A stretch of 64,000 nucleotides of DNA from Bacteroidia bacterium (GTDB lineage: Bacteria > Bacteroidota > Bacteroidia > Flavobacteriales > Flavobacteriaceae). The notes beneath the pieces are model-generated. The model was not told the DNA's origin, searched no databases, and saw only the letters and a list, made by a program, of their open reading frames with translations. A program made the position numbers and the translations under genes. Positions 52,258 through 62,400 of the stretch are shown here, piece by piece. Location: contig JAUIKY010000005.1 in assembly GCA_030430535.1 (NCBI GenBank), forward strand, positions 104,632 through 168,631, in the 5' to 3' direction. Within the stretch, counting starts at the first letter, position 1. Each line of letters begins with the position of its first letter.

Positions 52258-54087
52258 ATGAATCATTTTTATAATATTCTAAGGTACGCCAAACCTTATA
52301 AAAGTTATGCTTTTGGGCATATCATTTCCAACGTGTTTTATGCACTATTCGGCACCCTGTCTTTTATAGCATTGATCCCAATGCTCGATATTTTATTCGA
52401 AAAAAAGGACGAAGTCACCCAAATTACCAAACCCGTTTACGAAGGTATTTCAGGACTAAAAGACTATTACAAAGATTTTTTGGCCTACCACGTTAATCAA
52501 TATGCCGAAAACGACCCGCAAAAAGCCTTGTTATTGGTAGTCGGGCTAATCATTTCCTTATTTTTACTGAAGAATATTTTTGGCTATTTGGCCAATTATT
52601 TCATGGTGTTTTTAAGAAATGGCGTGGTACGCGATTTACGAAATGCCGTTTACACAAAAACGGTAGAACTGCCACTCTCCTACTTTTCAGAACAAAAGAA
52701 GGGGGATATTATGGCCCGTGTCACTAACGATGTAGCTACACTTCAGTATTCCATGCTTCCGGTGTTGGAACTTATTGCCCGAGAACCGTTAATGATTATT
52801 TTCACACTAATCGGTATGATTATTTTGAGCGCTAAGCTTACCATTTTTGTGTTTATTTTTATTCCGATATCAGGCATTATTATTTCAAGGATTGGAAAGA
52901 GTTTAAAACGAAAATCGGATCGCGTTCAAAACGAACAGGGCGTAATTCTTTCTACCTTAGAAGAAACCTTAACCGGATTGCGCATCATTAAAGGTTTCAA
53001 CGCCGAACAAAAATTCGACGATAAATTCAGGGAAAGCTCAAACCGATTTTACCATTTTTCGAATAAACTGTTGAACCGTCAAAATTTGGCCTCGCCAACC
53101 AGTGAGTTTTTAGGCATTTTGGTCATTTCCATTTTGCTTTGGTACGGCGGCCAATTGGTATTGGTTGATGGCTCGCTTGACGGGAGCTCATTCATTGCTT
53201 TTATGGGCTTGGCTTACAATATTATGGTTCCGGCAAAGGCGATTTCTAGAGGACTTTACAACATCAAACAAGGTAATGCCGCAGCCGAGCGCATCCAGGA
53301 AATTATCGATACACCTAACCCTTTGCGCGACAAACCCAATGCCATTGAAAAAACAGATTTCGATTCGGAAATTGAATTCAAAAACATTTCGTTTAAATAT
53401 CAAGACGATTATGTGCTAAAGAATTTCTCGTTAACCATTCCCAAAGGAAAAACCGTGGCTCTGGTAGGACAATCGGGCAGTGGAAAATCGACTATTGCCA
53501 ATTTAATTACCCGTTTTTACCATGTTAACAAAGGCGAGATTTTAATTGATGGCATTAACATTAATGATATTACCACTAGCTCATTGCGCAAACAATTGGG
53601 CATCGTTACCCAAGACGCCATTCTGTTTAACGACACCATAAAAAATAACCTTAAACTGGGGAACGAGAACGCCACGGACGAAGCGGTTATTGAAGCTCTA
53701 AAAGTGGCCAATGCCTGGGAATTTGTAAAAGAACTGCCCAATGGCATCGACACCAATATTGGTGATGCTGGGAACAAACTTTCTGGAGGACAAAAGCAAC
53801 GATTAAGCATTGCACGTGCCGTGCTTAAAAGTCCGCCGATCATGATTTTAGATGAAGCCACATCGGCTCTCGATACCGAAAGCGAACGCTTGGTGCAGGT
53901 AGCGCTGGAAAATATGATGAAAAACAGAACCTCTATCGTTATTGCCCACCGTTTATCGACCATCCAAAATGCCGATGAAATAGTAGTGCTCCACAAAGGA
54001 GAAATTGTAGAGCAAGGCAAACACAATGCACTTATTGCCAAAAAAGGTGTTTATCAAAAACTCGTGGAAATGCAAAGCTTTGAATAA
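52258..54087 (+). CDS. ABC exporter, fused membrane and ATPase domains (MsbA-like)
   Basis: A 609-residue half transporter. Six membrane helices span residues 15-330. The ATPase follows with Walker A V-A-L-V-G-Q-S-G-S-G-K-S-T (about 405), signature L-S-G-G-Q-K-Q-R-L-S-I-A-R-A (about 505), Walker B I-M-I-L-D-E-A-T-S-A-L-D (about 530) and switch I-A-H-R-L-S (about 561). It resembles MsbA and lipid/drug exporters and probably moves lipid A precursors or other lipids; no companion gene settles this. It carries its own terminator after the stop. Confidence 0.93.
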   Translation: MNHFYNILRYAKPYKSYAFGHIISNVFYALFGTLSFIALIPMLDILFEKKDEVTQITKPVYEGISGLKDYYKDFLAYHVNQYAENDPQKALLLVVGLIISLFLLKNIFGYLANYFMVFLRNGVVRDLRNAVYTKTVELPLSYFSEQKKGDIMARVTNDVATLQYSMLPVLELIAREPLMIIFTLIGMIILSAKLTIFVFIFIPISGIIISRIGKSLKRKSDRVQNEQGVILSTLEETLTGLRIIKGFNAEQKFDDKFRESSNRFYHFSNKLLNRQNLASPTSEFLGILVISILLWYGGQLVLVDGSLDGSSFIAFMGLAYNIMVPAKAISRGLYNIKQGNAAAERIQEIIDTPNPLRDKPNAIEKTDFDSEIEFKNISFKYQDDYVLKNFSLTIPKGKTVALVGQSGSGKSTIANLITRFYHVNKGEILIDGININDITTSSLRKQLGIVTQDAILFNDTIKNNLKLGNENATDEAVIEALKVANAWEFVKELPNGIDTNIGDAGNKLSGGQKQRLSIARAVLKSPPIMILDEATSALDTESERLVQVALENMMKNRTSIVIAHRLSTIQNADEIVVLHKGEIVEQGKHNALIAKKGVYQKLVEMQSFE

Positions 54088-54118
54088 AGCTTTCGAAGCA
54101 CGAAACGTTTATAAAAAA

Positions 54119-54158
54119 TAAAAAAGGATAGTGATTTGGGGGCAACTATCCTTTTTTT
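54119..54158 (+). terminator. intrinsic terminator of the ABC exporter gene
   Basis: AAAAAGGATAGT and ACTATCCTTTTT stem of 12 pairs around a 12-base loop, with TTTTTTTT following on the plus strand. Confidence 0.8.
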
Positions 54159-54382
54159 TGTTCTTGCTAGATTTGGGGCAATCCAACATTTATAAGTAGG
54201 TTTCTGATACAAATATATGTCACAAATATTTATCCTACAAGAAAAAATACACTTAATCGTATTTTTGTTGCTTTTTGTCGATGTTTTTATTTTTAACCTC
54301 TTGATTTTCAACATGTTTTATTTCAAAGAAAGTTTCATTTAAACTTTTCCTATTTTTATCGGTCTAAAACCAAACTATTTTA

Positions 54383-54925
54383 GTGATAGAGGAAGTACAA
54401 CTGTTAGAACAATTAAAATCCGACAAGGATAAAGACGAAGCTTTTAGGGCATTGATTTCGCTCTACAAAGAACGGTTGTATTGGCACATCAGAAATATTG
54501 TGAAATCGCACGACGACACTGACGATGTACTTCAAAACACTTTTATAAAAGTTTATAAAAATATTCATAATTTTAAGGGAGACAGCAAACTGTTTTCGTG
54601 GATGTACCGCATCGCTACCAATGAGTCGATTACGTTCATCAACAAAAACGCCAAGCGGTTACAAACTAGCAGCGAAGAAGTTCAGCAACAGGCCATAAAT
54701 AATTTAACGTCAGATGTGTATTTTGAAGGAACAGACATCCAATTAAAATTGCAAAAAGCCATTGCCACATTGCCCGAAAAGCAGCAATTGGTTTTTAATA
54801 TGAAATATTTTCAGGATTTGAAATACAAGGAAATTTCAGAAATATTGGAAACCAGCGAAGGGGCCTTGAAAGCCTCGTACCATATCGCCGTAAAAAAAAT
54901 TGAAGACTATTTAACTAACAATTAA
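54383..54925 (+). CDS. ECF RNA polymerase sigma factor
   Basis: A 180-residue ECF sigma factor from a GTG start. Region 2: D-D-T-D-D-V-L-Q-N-T-F-I-K-V-Y-K-N-I and L-F-S-W-M-Y-R-I-A-T-N-E-S. Region 4: L-P-E-K-Q-Q-L-V-F-N-M-K-Y-F-Q-D-L-K-Y-K-E-I-S-E-I-L. It opens a three-gene unit with a small membrane protein and a Spy-like protein. This sigma differs from the FecI-type and the DUF4252-type sigma in the window. Confidence 0.93.
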   Translation: MIEEVQLLEQLKSDKDKDEAFRALISLYKERLYWHIRNIVKSHDDTDDVLQNTFIKVYKNIHNFKGDSKLFSWMYRIATNESITFINKNAKRLQTSSEEVQQQAINNLTSDVYFEGTDIQLKLQKAIATLPEKQQLVFNMKYFQDLKYKEISEILETSEGALKASYHIAVKKIEDYLTNN

Positions 54926-54958
54926 ACCTTTATAAAAAAAAACAGTCTTATAAATAGA

Positions 54959-55459
54959 ATGGAAGACAACAAGTTACATAACATTAAAAACACCGGATTT
55001 AAAACTCCCGACAATTACTTTGATACTCTAGAAGACAGACTGTTTACTGAAGCCAAACTCAAAGCAAATGTTAGCGGTTCTGGTTTTGTTATGCCCGAAG
55101 ATTATTTAGACGGACTGGAAAATACCATTCTCAATAAGGTTCCGAAAGTCGAAGAGCCAAAAGTCATTTCTATTTTTAGCAAAAGAACTTTGGTTTATGT
55201 ATCGAGCATAGCGGCTGCCATTTTGTTACTTTTCAATTTATCGATTTTAGAAACCAAACCCACTACTTTTGATTCTTTGGACACCGAAACCGTTGAAAAT
55301 TATATTTTAGAAGAAGATATTGGCAGCTACGAAATCAATACCTCACTTACGGAAGACGATTTTTATGTCGATAATTTCTCTGAAGTGACCATTGATGACG
55401 AGTCTTTTGAAGACTATATTTTAAACGATGTTAACCTTGAAGACATAATGTTAGAATAA
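54959..55459 (+). CDS. small acidic membrane protein with duplicated motif (putative anti-sigma factor)
   Basis: A 166-residue acidic protein. Its cytoplasmic N-terminus has two near copies of a 20-residue motif: G-F-K-T-P-D-N-Y-F-D-T-L-E-D and G-F-V-M-P-E-D-Y-L-D-G-L-E-N (about residues 10-60). A membrane helix (about 74-91) follows and an acidic outer tail (E-E-D, D-D-E, E-D-I-M-L-E). There is no zinc motif. In Bacteroidota this arrangement of sigma, such a protein and a Spy-like protein is often annotated as sensor of an ECF sigma. Anti-sigma role is inferred from position. Confidence 0.75.
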   Translation: MEDNKLHNIKNTGFKTPDNYFDTLEDRLFTEAKLKANVSGSGFVMPEDYLDGLENTILNKVPKVEEPKVISIFSKRTLVYVSSIAAAILLLFNLSILETKPTTFDSLDTETVENYILEEDIGSYEINTSLTEDDFYVDNFSEVTIDDESFEDYILNDVNLEDIMLE

Positions 55460-55468
55460 TACAAGAAC

Positions 55469-55927
55469 ATGAAAAAGAAAATGCTCCCCATACTCATTCT
55501 TTTTATTTCCATCAACGCGTTTTCGCAACGCCACGATAAATTTAAAAAACTGAAAATCCCATTTATCTCAGAACGCGTTAATTTAACAGCCGATGAGGCC
55601 GAAAAATTTTGGCCCATTTACAACGCTTACGAAGAAACCACTTCAAAGTTAAGGCACGAAAAAATTAGAGGATTGCACCGCGAAATAAAAGAAAACCGCG
55701 AATCGTTAAGCGAAGTTAAAGCAAAACAGCTTCTCGCCGATTTAACCAAATACGAAAACCAATTGCACGCCGAAGAAGCCAAACTGATTCAACAACTAAA
55801 GCCAATCCTTTCTGATAAAAAAATCATTTTGCTGAAAATGGCCGAAGAGGATTTTAAAAAACGATTGTTTGACAGGTACGTCGATAAAAAATTAAAACAC
55901 CGCATGGAAAAAGAAAAGGACCAATAA
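55469..55927 (+). CDS. periplasmic Spy/LTxxQ-like sensor protein of the ECF unit
   Basis: A 152-residue secreted protein: signal peptide (1-19, ends F-S-Q) followed by an all-helical, highly charged mature part (I-S-E-R-V-N-L-T-A-D-E-A-E-K-F-W-P-I-Y-N-A-Y-E). The L-T-x-x-x-A/F-x-x-F-W-P motif is found in the CnrX/Spy-like periplasmic sensor family of metal or misfolded protein stress. The gene starts 9 nt after the previous stop, so a three-gene operon is likely. Confidence 0.8.
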   Translation: MKKKMLPILILFISINAFSQRHDKFKKLKIPFISERVNLTADEAEKFWPIYNAYEETTSKLRHEKIRGLHREIKENRESLSEVKAKQLLADLTKYENQLHAEEAKLIQQLKPILSDKKIILLKMAEEDFKKRLFDRYVDKKLKHRMEKEKDQ

Positions 55928-55939
55928 AAGGTTCTTTTT

Positions 55940-56968
55940 TTATTCCCTAAACGTTAATTTTGAAATGCGGCCCGCACCAGCGGCATACGCCACACTATCG
56001 TTTAAAAACCTAATGGTGTAAAATCCCTCGTCGCTTAAGTGTTTCCAGGATTCACCGGCATCGTTGCTAAAATCGATGCCTTTAAACCCAATAGCCACCA
56101 ATTCCTTTCCGTAGCTGTTTGGAATGTATTGCACACAACTTCGGTAACCCGGATTTTGTTTTTGTGCTACCAAACGCCAAGTTTTTCCTCCATCGGTAGT
56201 CTTAATTTTGTTAGCTGAATTAGCATCCGGATTGGTATAATCGCCACCAATGGCGAAACCGTTCAGCTCATCATAGAAATCGATGGAATAAATCCCTTCG
56301 GTGTCTTTTTCCTTAACAATTGGCGTATCGAAAACCTGCCAAGTTCTGGCCCTGTCGGGCGAATAATACACGCGCCCAGCCGTGGTGGCCACCCAAGTAT
56401 GATTGCCCACAATGGCAATATTGGTATCGCTGGCGGCAAAAGCACCTTCGTTTTCAATACCTTTTGGCAATTCATTGCAAGTTAGTTTTGCCCAAGTTTC
56501 ACCACCATCACGTGTAACGATAATGCTCAAACATCCATCGGTAGAATCGCCAATGGCGATGCCTTCCTCATCGTTCCAAAAATCTATAGAATCGTAAAAG
56601 GCTTTGGGGTGGGTTTCTTGGTAAACCAACATTCCATTTTTGTACAGTTCAACAGGAGTTCCAATAGAAAGATAAAAAAAGTTATCATTCTGGATAGCGC
56701 AAGACCTAAAGCGGGATTCTGAACTTCGTAATAATTCAATTTCATTTATCTCTTTTACCCCATCAAAGAATAAGGAATACTGCTTCCCAACAGAAGAAAT
56801 GCCTAATAACCTCTCTTCATTCAACTCTATAGCCCTAACATTCAAAAGCGAATCTTGTAAAAGCGTTTCAATTTCAACCGTATTAAAATTCCGGGGAATA
56901 AAATCGCTCTTCTTCCCACAGGAAACACAGCACACCAAAACAAACAGACCAGCAAAAAATGATTTCAT
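55940..56968 (-). CDS. Ycf48/BNR-repeat lipoprotein
   Basis: A 342-residue lipoprotein (V-S-C-G-K-K, cysteine about 17). The rest is made of beta-propeller units with T-R-D-G-G-E-T-W-A-K, S-P-D-R-A-R-T-W-Q-V, T-T-D-G-G-K-T-W-R-L and S-N-D-A-G-E-S-W-K-H, the Asp-box (BNR/YCF48) motif. Such proteins are often annotated as oxidoreductase or photosystem assembly-like, but this only names the fold. Its function here is unknown. It converges on the Spy-like gene. Confidence 0.88.
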   Translation of the reverse strand: MKSFFAGLFVLVCCVSCGKKSDFIPRNFNTVEIETLLQDSLLNVRAIELNEERLLGISSVGKQYSLFFDGVKEINEIELLRSSESRFRSCAIQNDNFFYLSIGTPVELYKNGMLVYQETHPKAFYDSIDFWNDEEGIAIGDSTDGCLSIIVTRDGGETWAKLTCNELPKGIENEGAFAASDTNIAIVGNHTWVATTAGRVYYSPDRARTWQVFDTPIVKEKDTEGIYSIDFYDELNGFAIGGDYTNPDANSANKIKTTDGGKTWRLVAQKQNPGYRSCVQYIPNSYGKELVAIGFKGIDFSNDAGESWKHLSDEGFYTIRFLNDSVAYAAGAGRISKLTFRE

Positions 56969-57042
56969 AGATACTAATTTTCGGAAAAGATAAACCTATT
57001 CATCTAATTAATAAAACATTCGTGAATTCATGGCAATTAACG

Positions 57043-57050
57043 TAACTTTG
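57043..57050 (+). promoter_or_regulatory. -7 element for the RsmB-type methyltransferase gene
   Basis: TAACTTTG, exact consensus, 63 nt before the ATG at 57114. Confidence 0.45.
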
Positions 57051-57113
57051 CCTGCTTAAATTTCAGTTTATGGTAAGACTGCTTACTGCGACTGAAAACT
57101 GATTACTAAAACC

Positions 57114-58331
57114 ATGCGATTACACAGAAATTTATGCTTTGCGGTTATTGACGGATTAACGCAAATTTTCAACGAAGAACAATACGCCGATAAAGTGATT
57201 CAACAATTATTGAAACGCGATAAACGTTGGGGCGCTCGCGACCGCGCTTTTGTGGCCGAAACCACTTATGATATTGTCCGTTGGAAGCGCCTTTACGCCG
57301 AAATTGCCGAAGTTAACGAACCGTTTGATCGCGATAACCTGTGGCGTTTATTTGCCGTTTGGGCCACCTTAAAAGGCATAAAATTACCCGATTGGAAGTA
57401 TTTTGAAAATACCCCAACCCGAAAAATAAAAGGCCGTTTTGATGAGCTTTCTAAAATTAGAAAATTCCGTGAGTCTATTCCCGATTGGATTGATGAAGTG
57501 GGCGCAAAAGAATTGGGCGATGCCGTGTGGACCAAAGAAATTGCCATGCAAAACGAACAGGCCGATGTGATTTTGCGCGTCAACACCTTAAAAACGACCA
57601 AGGAAAAACTGCAAAGTATTCTTTTTGATGAAAATACTATTGAAACCGAATTTGTAAAAGGCTATCCGTCGGCATTAAAATTAAAGGAACGTGCCAATGT
57701 TTTTGTTACCGATGCTTTTAAGAACGGACTTTTTGAAGTACAGGATGCCTCGTCGCAACTGGTGGCCGATTTTCTAGATGTAAAACCCGGAATGAAAGTA
57801 GTGGATACTTGTGCTGGTGCCGGTGGAAAAACCCTGCATTTATCGGCTTTAATGCAAAATAAAGGGCAGGTTATTGCCATGGATATTTACGAAAGTAAAC
57901 TTAAAAAACTTAAAATTCGTGCTAAGCGCAATGGCGTACATAACTTCGATATGCGCGTGATCGATTCCACCAAACCCATAAAAAAACTGCACAGCAAAGC
58001 CGACCGTGTTTTAATTGATGCCCCATGTTCTGGTTTGGGTGTGTTGCGTCGCAACCCCGATGCCAAATGGAAATTGGAACCTGAGTTTTTAGACCGTATT
58101 CGAGTGACCCAACAAGAGGTACTGCAACAATACTCAAAAATGGTAAAACCCGGCGGAAAACTGGTTTACGCTACTTGCTCGGTACTGCCTTCGGAAAACC
58201 AAAATCAGGTAGAAGCCTTTTTAAAAACTGAGGTTGGTGCCGATTTCAATTTTGTAAAAGACAAAAAAGTATTCGCCCACGAAAGTGGTTTTGATGGGTT
58301 TTATATGGCGCTTTTGGAGCGGAAAGTCTAG
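57114..58331 (+). CDS. RsmB/NOP-family RNA (cytosine-5) methyltransferase
   Basis: A 405-residue SAM-dependent enzyme. An N-terminal NusB-like helical domain is at residues 10-140. The C-terminal Rossmann methyltransferase has V-D-T-C-A-G-A-G-G-K-T-L-H-L (about 236), M-D-I-Y-E-S-K-L-K-K-L, D-A-P-C-S-G-L-G-V-L-R-R-N-P-D (about 303) and the catalytic segment Y-A-T-C-S-V-L-P-S-E-N-Q-N-Q. The two cysteines are those of m5C enzymes that act on 16S rRNA or tRNA. The exact target is not readable. Confidence 0.94.
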   Translation: MRLHRNLCFAVIDGLTQIFNEEQYADKVIQQLLKRDKRWGARDRAFVAETTYDIVRWKRLYAEIAEVNEPFDRDNLWRLFAVWATLKGIKLPDWKYFENTPTRKIKGRFDELSKIRKFRESIPDWIDEVGAKELGDAVWTKEIAMQNEQADVILRVNTLKTTKEKLQSILFDENTIETEFVKGYPSALKLKERANVFVTDAFKNGLFEVQDASSQLVADFLDVKPGMKVVDTCAGAGGKTLHLSALMQNKGQVIAMDIYESKLKKLKIRAKRNGVHNFDMRVIDSTKPIKKLHSKADRVLIDAPCSGLGVLRRNPDAKWKLEPEFLDRIRVTQQEVLQQYSKMVKPGGKLVYATCSVLPSENQNQVEAFLKTEVGADFNFVKDKKVFAHESGFDGFYMALLERKV

Positions 58332-58337
58332 TTTCTC

Positions 58338-58425
58338 GTCATGCTGAACTTGTTTCAGAATCACATTAATACGAACTCTTTTTAACAAGAGGCCAAATAG
58401 CGCTTCGACTGCGCTCAGCGTGACA
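58338..58425. repeat. intergenic palindromic repeat, copy D
   Basis: Left arm CGTCATGCTGAACTTGTTTCAG and right arm GACTGCGCTCAGCGTGACA, about 88 nt apart end to end. This is the common Bacteroidota TCATGCTGAACTTG...GCGTGACA type. It lies between the methyltransferase stop and the kinase-like gene, so transcripts would end in a hairpin. Confidence 0.6.
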
Positions 58426-58486
58426 ATTCAAGTTGACGAAAACTATAAAAATTCAGTTTCTAAATCTTCTTCCGTATTTTTAAATC

Positions 58487-59347
58487 ATGCAAACCGATTT
58501 AAAAATCCACCTTTCAGGAATATTGGATGAAGATATAAAACATGTTTCATCCGTTCACGGTGGCGACATTTCAACGGCTTATAAAATTGAAACGGCCACA
58601 AATGCCTATTTCCTGAAAACCAACCAAGCTTCATCCGCATTAAACATGTTTGAAATTGAAGCCAACGGCCTCAACTTAATTGGTTATACAAACACCATAA
58701 AAACACCAAAAGTTTTAGTTTGCGATTCCTTTGAAAACCATGCTTTTCTTTTAATGGAATTCATTGAAAGCAAATCACCTTCCGCTAAAGATTTCGAACA
58801 TTTAGGCCAACAACTCGCCCGGTTACACCAATGTACTTCTGAAAATTTTGGATTGGGCACCGACAATTTCATCGGCAGTTTGCCACAAAGCAACACGCAA
58901 CACAGCAATTGGTGCGATTTTTATATTCACGAACGGTTACGTCCACAGCTGAAACTGGCACATCAAAAACATTTGCTCGATTCCGCTGAAATCCCTTCGG
59001 TTCAGAAAATGAACAATTCACTATCTCCATTATTCAAAAACATTAAACCAGCGTTATTACATGGCGATTTGTGGAGCGGCAACTATTTAATTTCAAAAGA
59101 CGGCACGCCCTATGTAATAGACCCTGCCGTATATTTTGGGCACAACGAGGTTGATATTGCAATGAGCAAATTGTTTGGCGGTTTTGGTGAGAGTTTTTAT
59201 CAATCTTACGCTGAAATTATTCCGTTTTCAAACGAAACTTCTGCCCGAATCGACATTTACCAATTGTATTATTTGCTGGTTCACCTCAATTTATTCGGAA
59301 ATTCTTACCGAAATTCAGTCAAAACCATTTTAGATAAATATTTTTAA
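58487..59347 (+). CDS. fructosamine kinase family protein
   Basis: A 286-residue protein of the aminoglycoside/fructosamine-3-kinase fold: V-H-G-G-D-I-S-T-A-Y-K-I-E near residue 23, L-L-M-E-F-I-E near 88, catalytic H-G-D-L-W-S-G-N-Y near 192 and metal-binding V-I-D-P-A-V-Y-F-G-H near 211. Family members phosphorylate ketosamine (glycated) groups to remove protein glycation. Bacterial targets are less clear. The gene sits alone before purL. Confidence 0.92.
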   Translation: MQTDLKIHLSGILDEDIKHVSSVHGGDISTAYKIETATNAYFLKTNQASSALNMFEIEANGLNLIGYTNTIKTPKVLVCDSFENHAFLLMEFIESKSPSAKDFEHLGQQLARLHQCTSENFGLGTDNFIGSLPQSNTQHSNWCDFYIHERLRPQLKLAHQKHLLDSAEIPSVQKMNNSLSPLFKNIKPALLHGDLWSGNYLISKDGTPYVIDPAVYFGHNEVDIAMSKLFGGFGESFYQSYAEIIPFSNETSARIDIYQLYYLLVHLNLFGNSYRNSVKTILDKYF

Positions 59348-59422
59348 TTTTCGGTGTTAAAATCCTGTTCGTAACCCTTTCAAAAATCGAAAATCAGCAA
59401 TCTACAATCTAAAATAAAAACG

Positions 59423-59430
59423 TATTTTTG
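59423..59430 (+). promoter_or_regulatory. -7 element for purL
   Basis: TATTTTTG, exact consensus, 32 nt before the ATG at 59463. Confidence 0.5.
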
Positions 59431-59462
59431 CATTTTCAAATACATTTACAAACCCATACATA

Positions 59463-62400
59463 ATGATTCATTTCTTTGGAAACGTAACCGGCAAAGTGTT
59501 TGCCGTACAAACAACAAAAGAATTATCAACCGAAACCATTTCTAAACTAACATGGTTATTTGGCAACCAGCCTAAAATAGAGCAAGCATCATTGGATGCT
59601 TTTTTTGTTGGGCCACGTGCTGCCATGATTACCCCTTGGAGTACCAATGCTGTCGAAATCACTCAAAATATGGGGATTTCAGACATTATTCGAATTGAGG
59701 AATTTCAGGCCGTTTCGGAAGATTTTAAGGATTACGACCCGATGATTTCTGAGAAATTCAACGGACTTAATCAAGAATCATTTACCATAAACATCAAGCC
59801 AGACCCTATTCTGGATATTGAAGATATTGCCGCTTACAACATTCAGGAAGGATTGTCTTTGAGCGACGAAGAAGTTGAATATTTAGAAGGTGTAGCCAAG
59901 AAAATTGGTCGCCCGTTAACCGATTCTGAAGTATTTGGATTTTCACAGGTAAACAGTGAGCACTGTCGTCATAAAATTTTTAACGGCACATTTGTAATTG
60001 ATGGCGAGGAGAAACCCACATCATTATTCAAACTGATCCGTAAAACGTCTGAAACCAACCCAAACGATATTGTTTCGGCCTATAAAGATAACGTGGCTTT
60101 CATTAAAGGCCCAAAAGTAGAGCAGTTCGCTCCAAAGCGTGCCGACGTTCCTGAATTTTACCAAACCAAAGATTTCGATTCTGTAATTTCGCTTAAAGCG
60201 GAAACCCACAATTTCCCGACTACAGTTGAGCCTTTTAACGGTGCTGCAACGGGTTCGGGTGGCGAAATTCGTGACCGTTTAGCTGGCGGAAAAGGTTCTT
60301 TGCCTTTGGCAGGAACGGCTGTTTACATGACCTCTTATTCCAGACTGGAAGAAAACCGGCCTTGGGAAAAAGCCATGGATGAACGCAAGTGGCTATACCA
60401 AACACCAATGGACATCTTGATTAAAGCTTCAAATGGTGCTTCCGATTTTGGTAATAAATTCGGTCAGCCACTAATCTGCGGTTCGGTATTAACTTTTGAA
60501 CACGAAGAAGATGCTAGAAAATTAGGCTTCGACAAAGTGATTATGCAAGCTGGAGGTATTGGTTACGGTAAAGCCGACCAAGCTTTAAAAGACACTCCAA
60601 AAGAAGGCGACAAAGTCGTGATTCTTGGTGGTGAAAACTACCGCATTGGTATGGGCGGTGCCGCCGTATCGAGTGCCGACACGGGCGAATTTGAATCGGG
60701 TATTGAATTGAATGCCGTACAACGTTCAAACCCCGAAATGCAAAAACGTGCTGCCAACGCAGTACGTGGTATGGTAGAAAGCGATGAAAACCACATTGTT
60801 TCCATTCACGATCACGGGGCTGGCGGGCATTTAAACTGTCTGTCGGAATTAGTTGAAGAAACCGGCGGACATATTGATTTAGATAAATTACCCGTAGGCG
60901 ACCCAACCCTGTCCGATAAAGAAATTATTGGTAACGAATCTCAGGAACGCATGGGCTTGGTTATTTCTGAAAAACATATTGAAACCCTTCAAAAAATTGC
61001 CGACCGTGAACGTTCTCCCATGTACACCGTGGGTGATGTTACCGGCAATAACCGTTTTACTTTCGAGAGCAAAACCAATGGCCACAAACCCATGGATTTA
61101 GCTATGGAAGACATGTTTGGCAGTTCGCCAAAAACCTACATGTACGATAAAAAGGTTACACGAAATTATGCCGATGTGGCTTACAATCCCGATAATTTCC
61201 ATGATTATTTGGAGCAAGTATTACAACTTGAAGCCGTAGCCTGTAAAGACTGGTTAACTAATAAAGTAGACCGTTGTGTTGGCGGAAAAGTAGCCAAGCA
61301 ACAATGTGTTGGCCCATTGCAAATACCGTTGAACAACGTTGGCGTAATGGCCTTGGATTTTAAAGGCAAAGAAGGCATCGCCACCTCCATTGGGCACTCG
61401 CCTATTTCTGGATTAATCAATCCGGTAGCCGGAAGCAGAAACTCCATCACCGAAGCCTTAACCAACATTATTTGGGCACCGTTAAAAGACGGGTTAAAAA
61501 ATGTATCGCTATCTGCAAACTGGATGTGGCCATGTAAAAACGAAGGCGAAGATGCCCGTTTATACGAAGCTGTTGAAGCAGTTTCAGAATTTGCTATCGA
61601 TTTGGGCATCAACGTTCCAACAGGAAAAGATTCCCTTTCCATGAAGCAAAAATACCCTAACGAAGAGGTTATTTCACCGGGAACCGTAATCATTTCGGCT
61701 GCAGCCAATTGTATCGACATCAACAAAGTAATTGAGCCTGTGCTACAAAAAGACGGCGGAAACATTTATTACATTAACCTATCTCAAGATCATTTTAAAT
61801 TGGGCGGCAGTTCGTTTGCCCAAGTGGTTAACAAAATTGGTAACGATGCACCTAATGTTAAATCTGCTGCTTACGTTAAAACCGTATTCAACACCATTCA
61901 ACAACTCATTCTAGACGGACAAATTCTAGCTGGGCACGATGTGGCTTCAGGTGGTTTGATTACCTCGCTATTGGAATTGTGCTTTGCTGACAATAATTTA
62001 GGTGCCGAACTGGATATTACTGCTTTAGCTGAAAACGATTCGTTTAAAGTATTGTTTGCTGAAAACGCTGGTTTAGTGATTCAGTCGAAAGATGCTTCAA
62101 TTGAAAAAACGCTATCTGAAGCTAATATTGAATTCTTTAACATTGGAAAAGCCATTGCCAATGATTCATTGAGCATCATCAACGGAAACGATACGTTCAA
62201 TCTGTCTGTTTCCAAATTGCGTGATACTTGGTATAAAACATCGTTCTTATTAGACCAAAAACAAACGGCTAACGGTTTAGCGCAAGAACGTTACGATAAC
62301 TACAAAAACCAGCCTTTGCAGTACAACTTCCCAAGTCATTTTACAGGAAAACTTAAGGATGTCATTGCGAGTGGAACGAAGCAATCTGTTGATGAGATTA

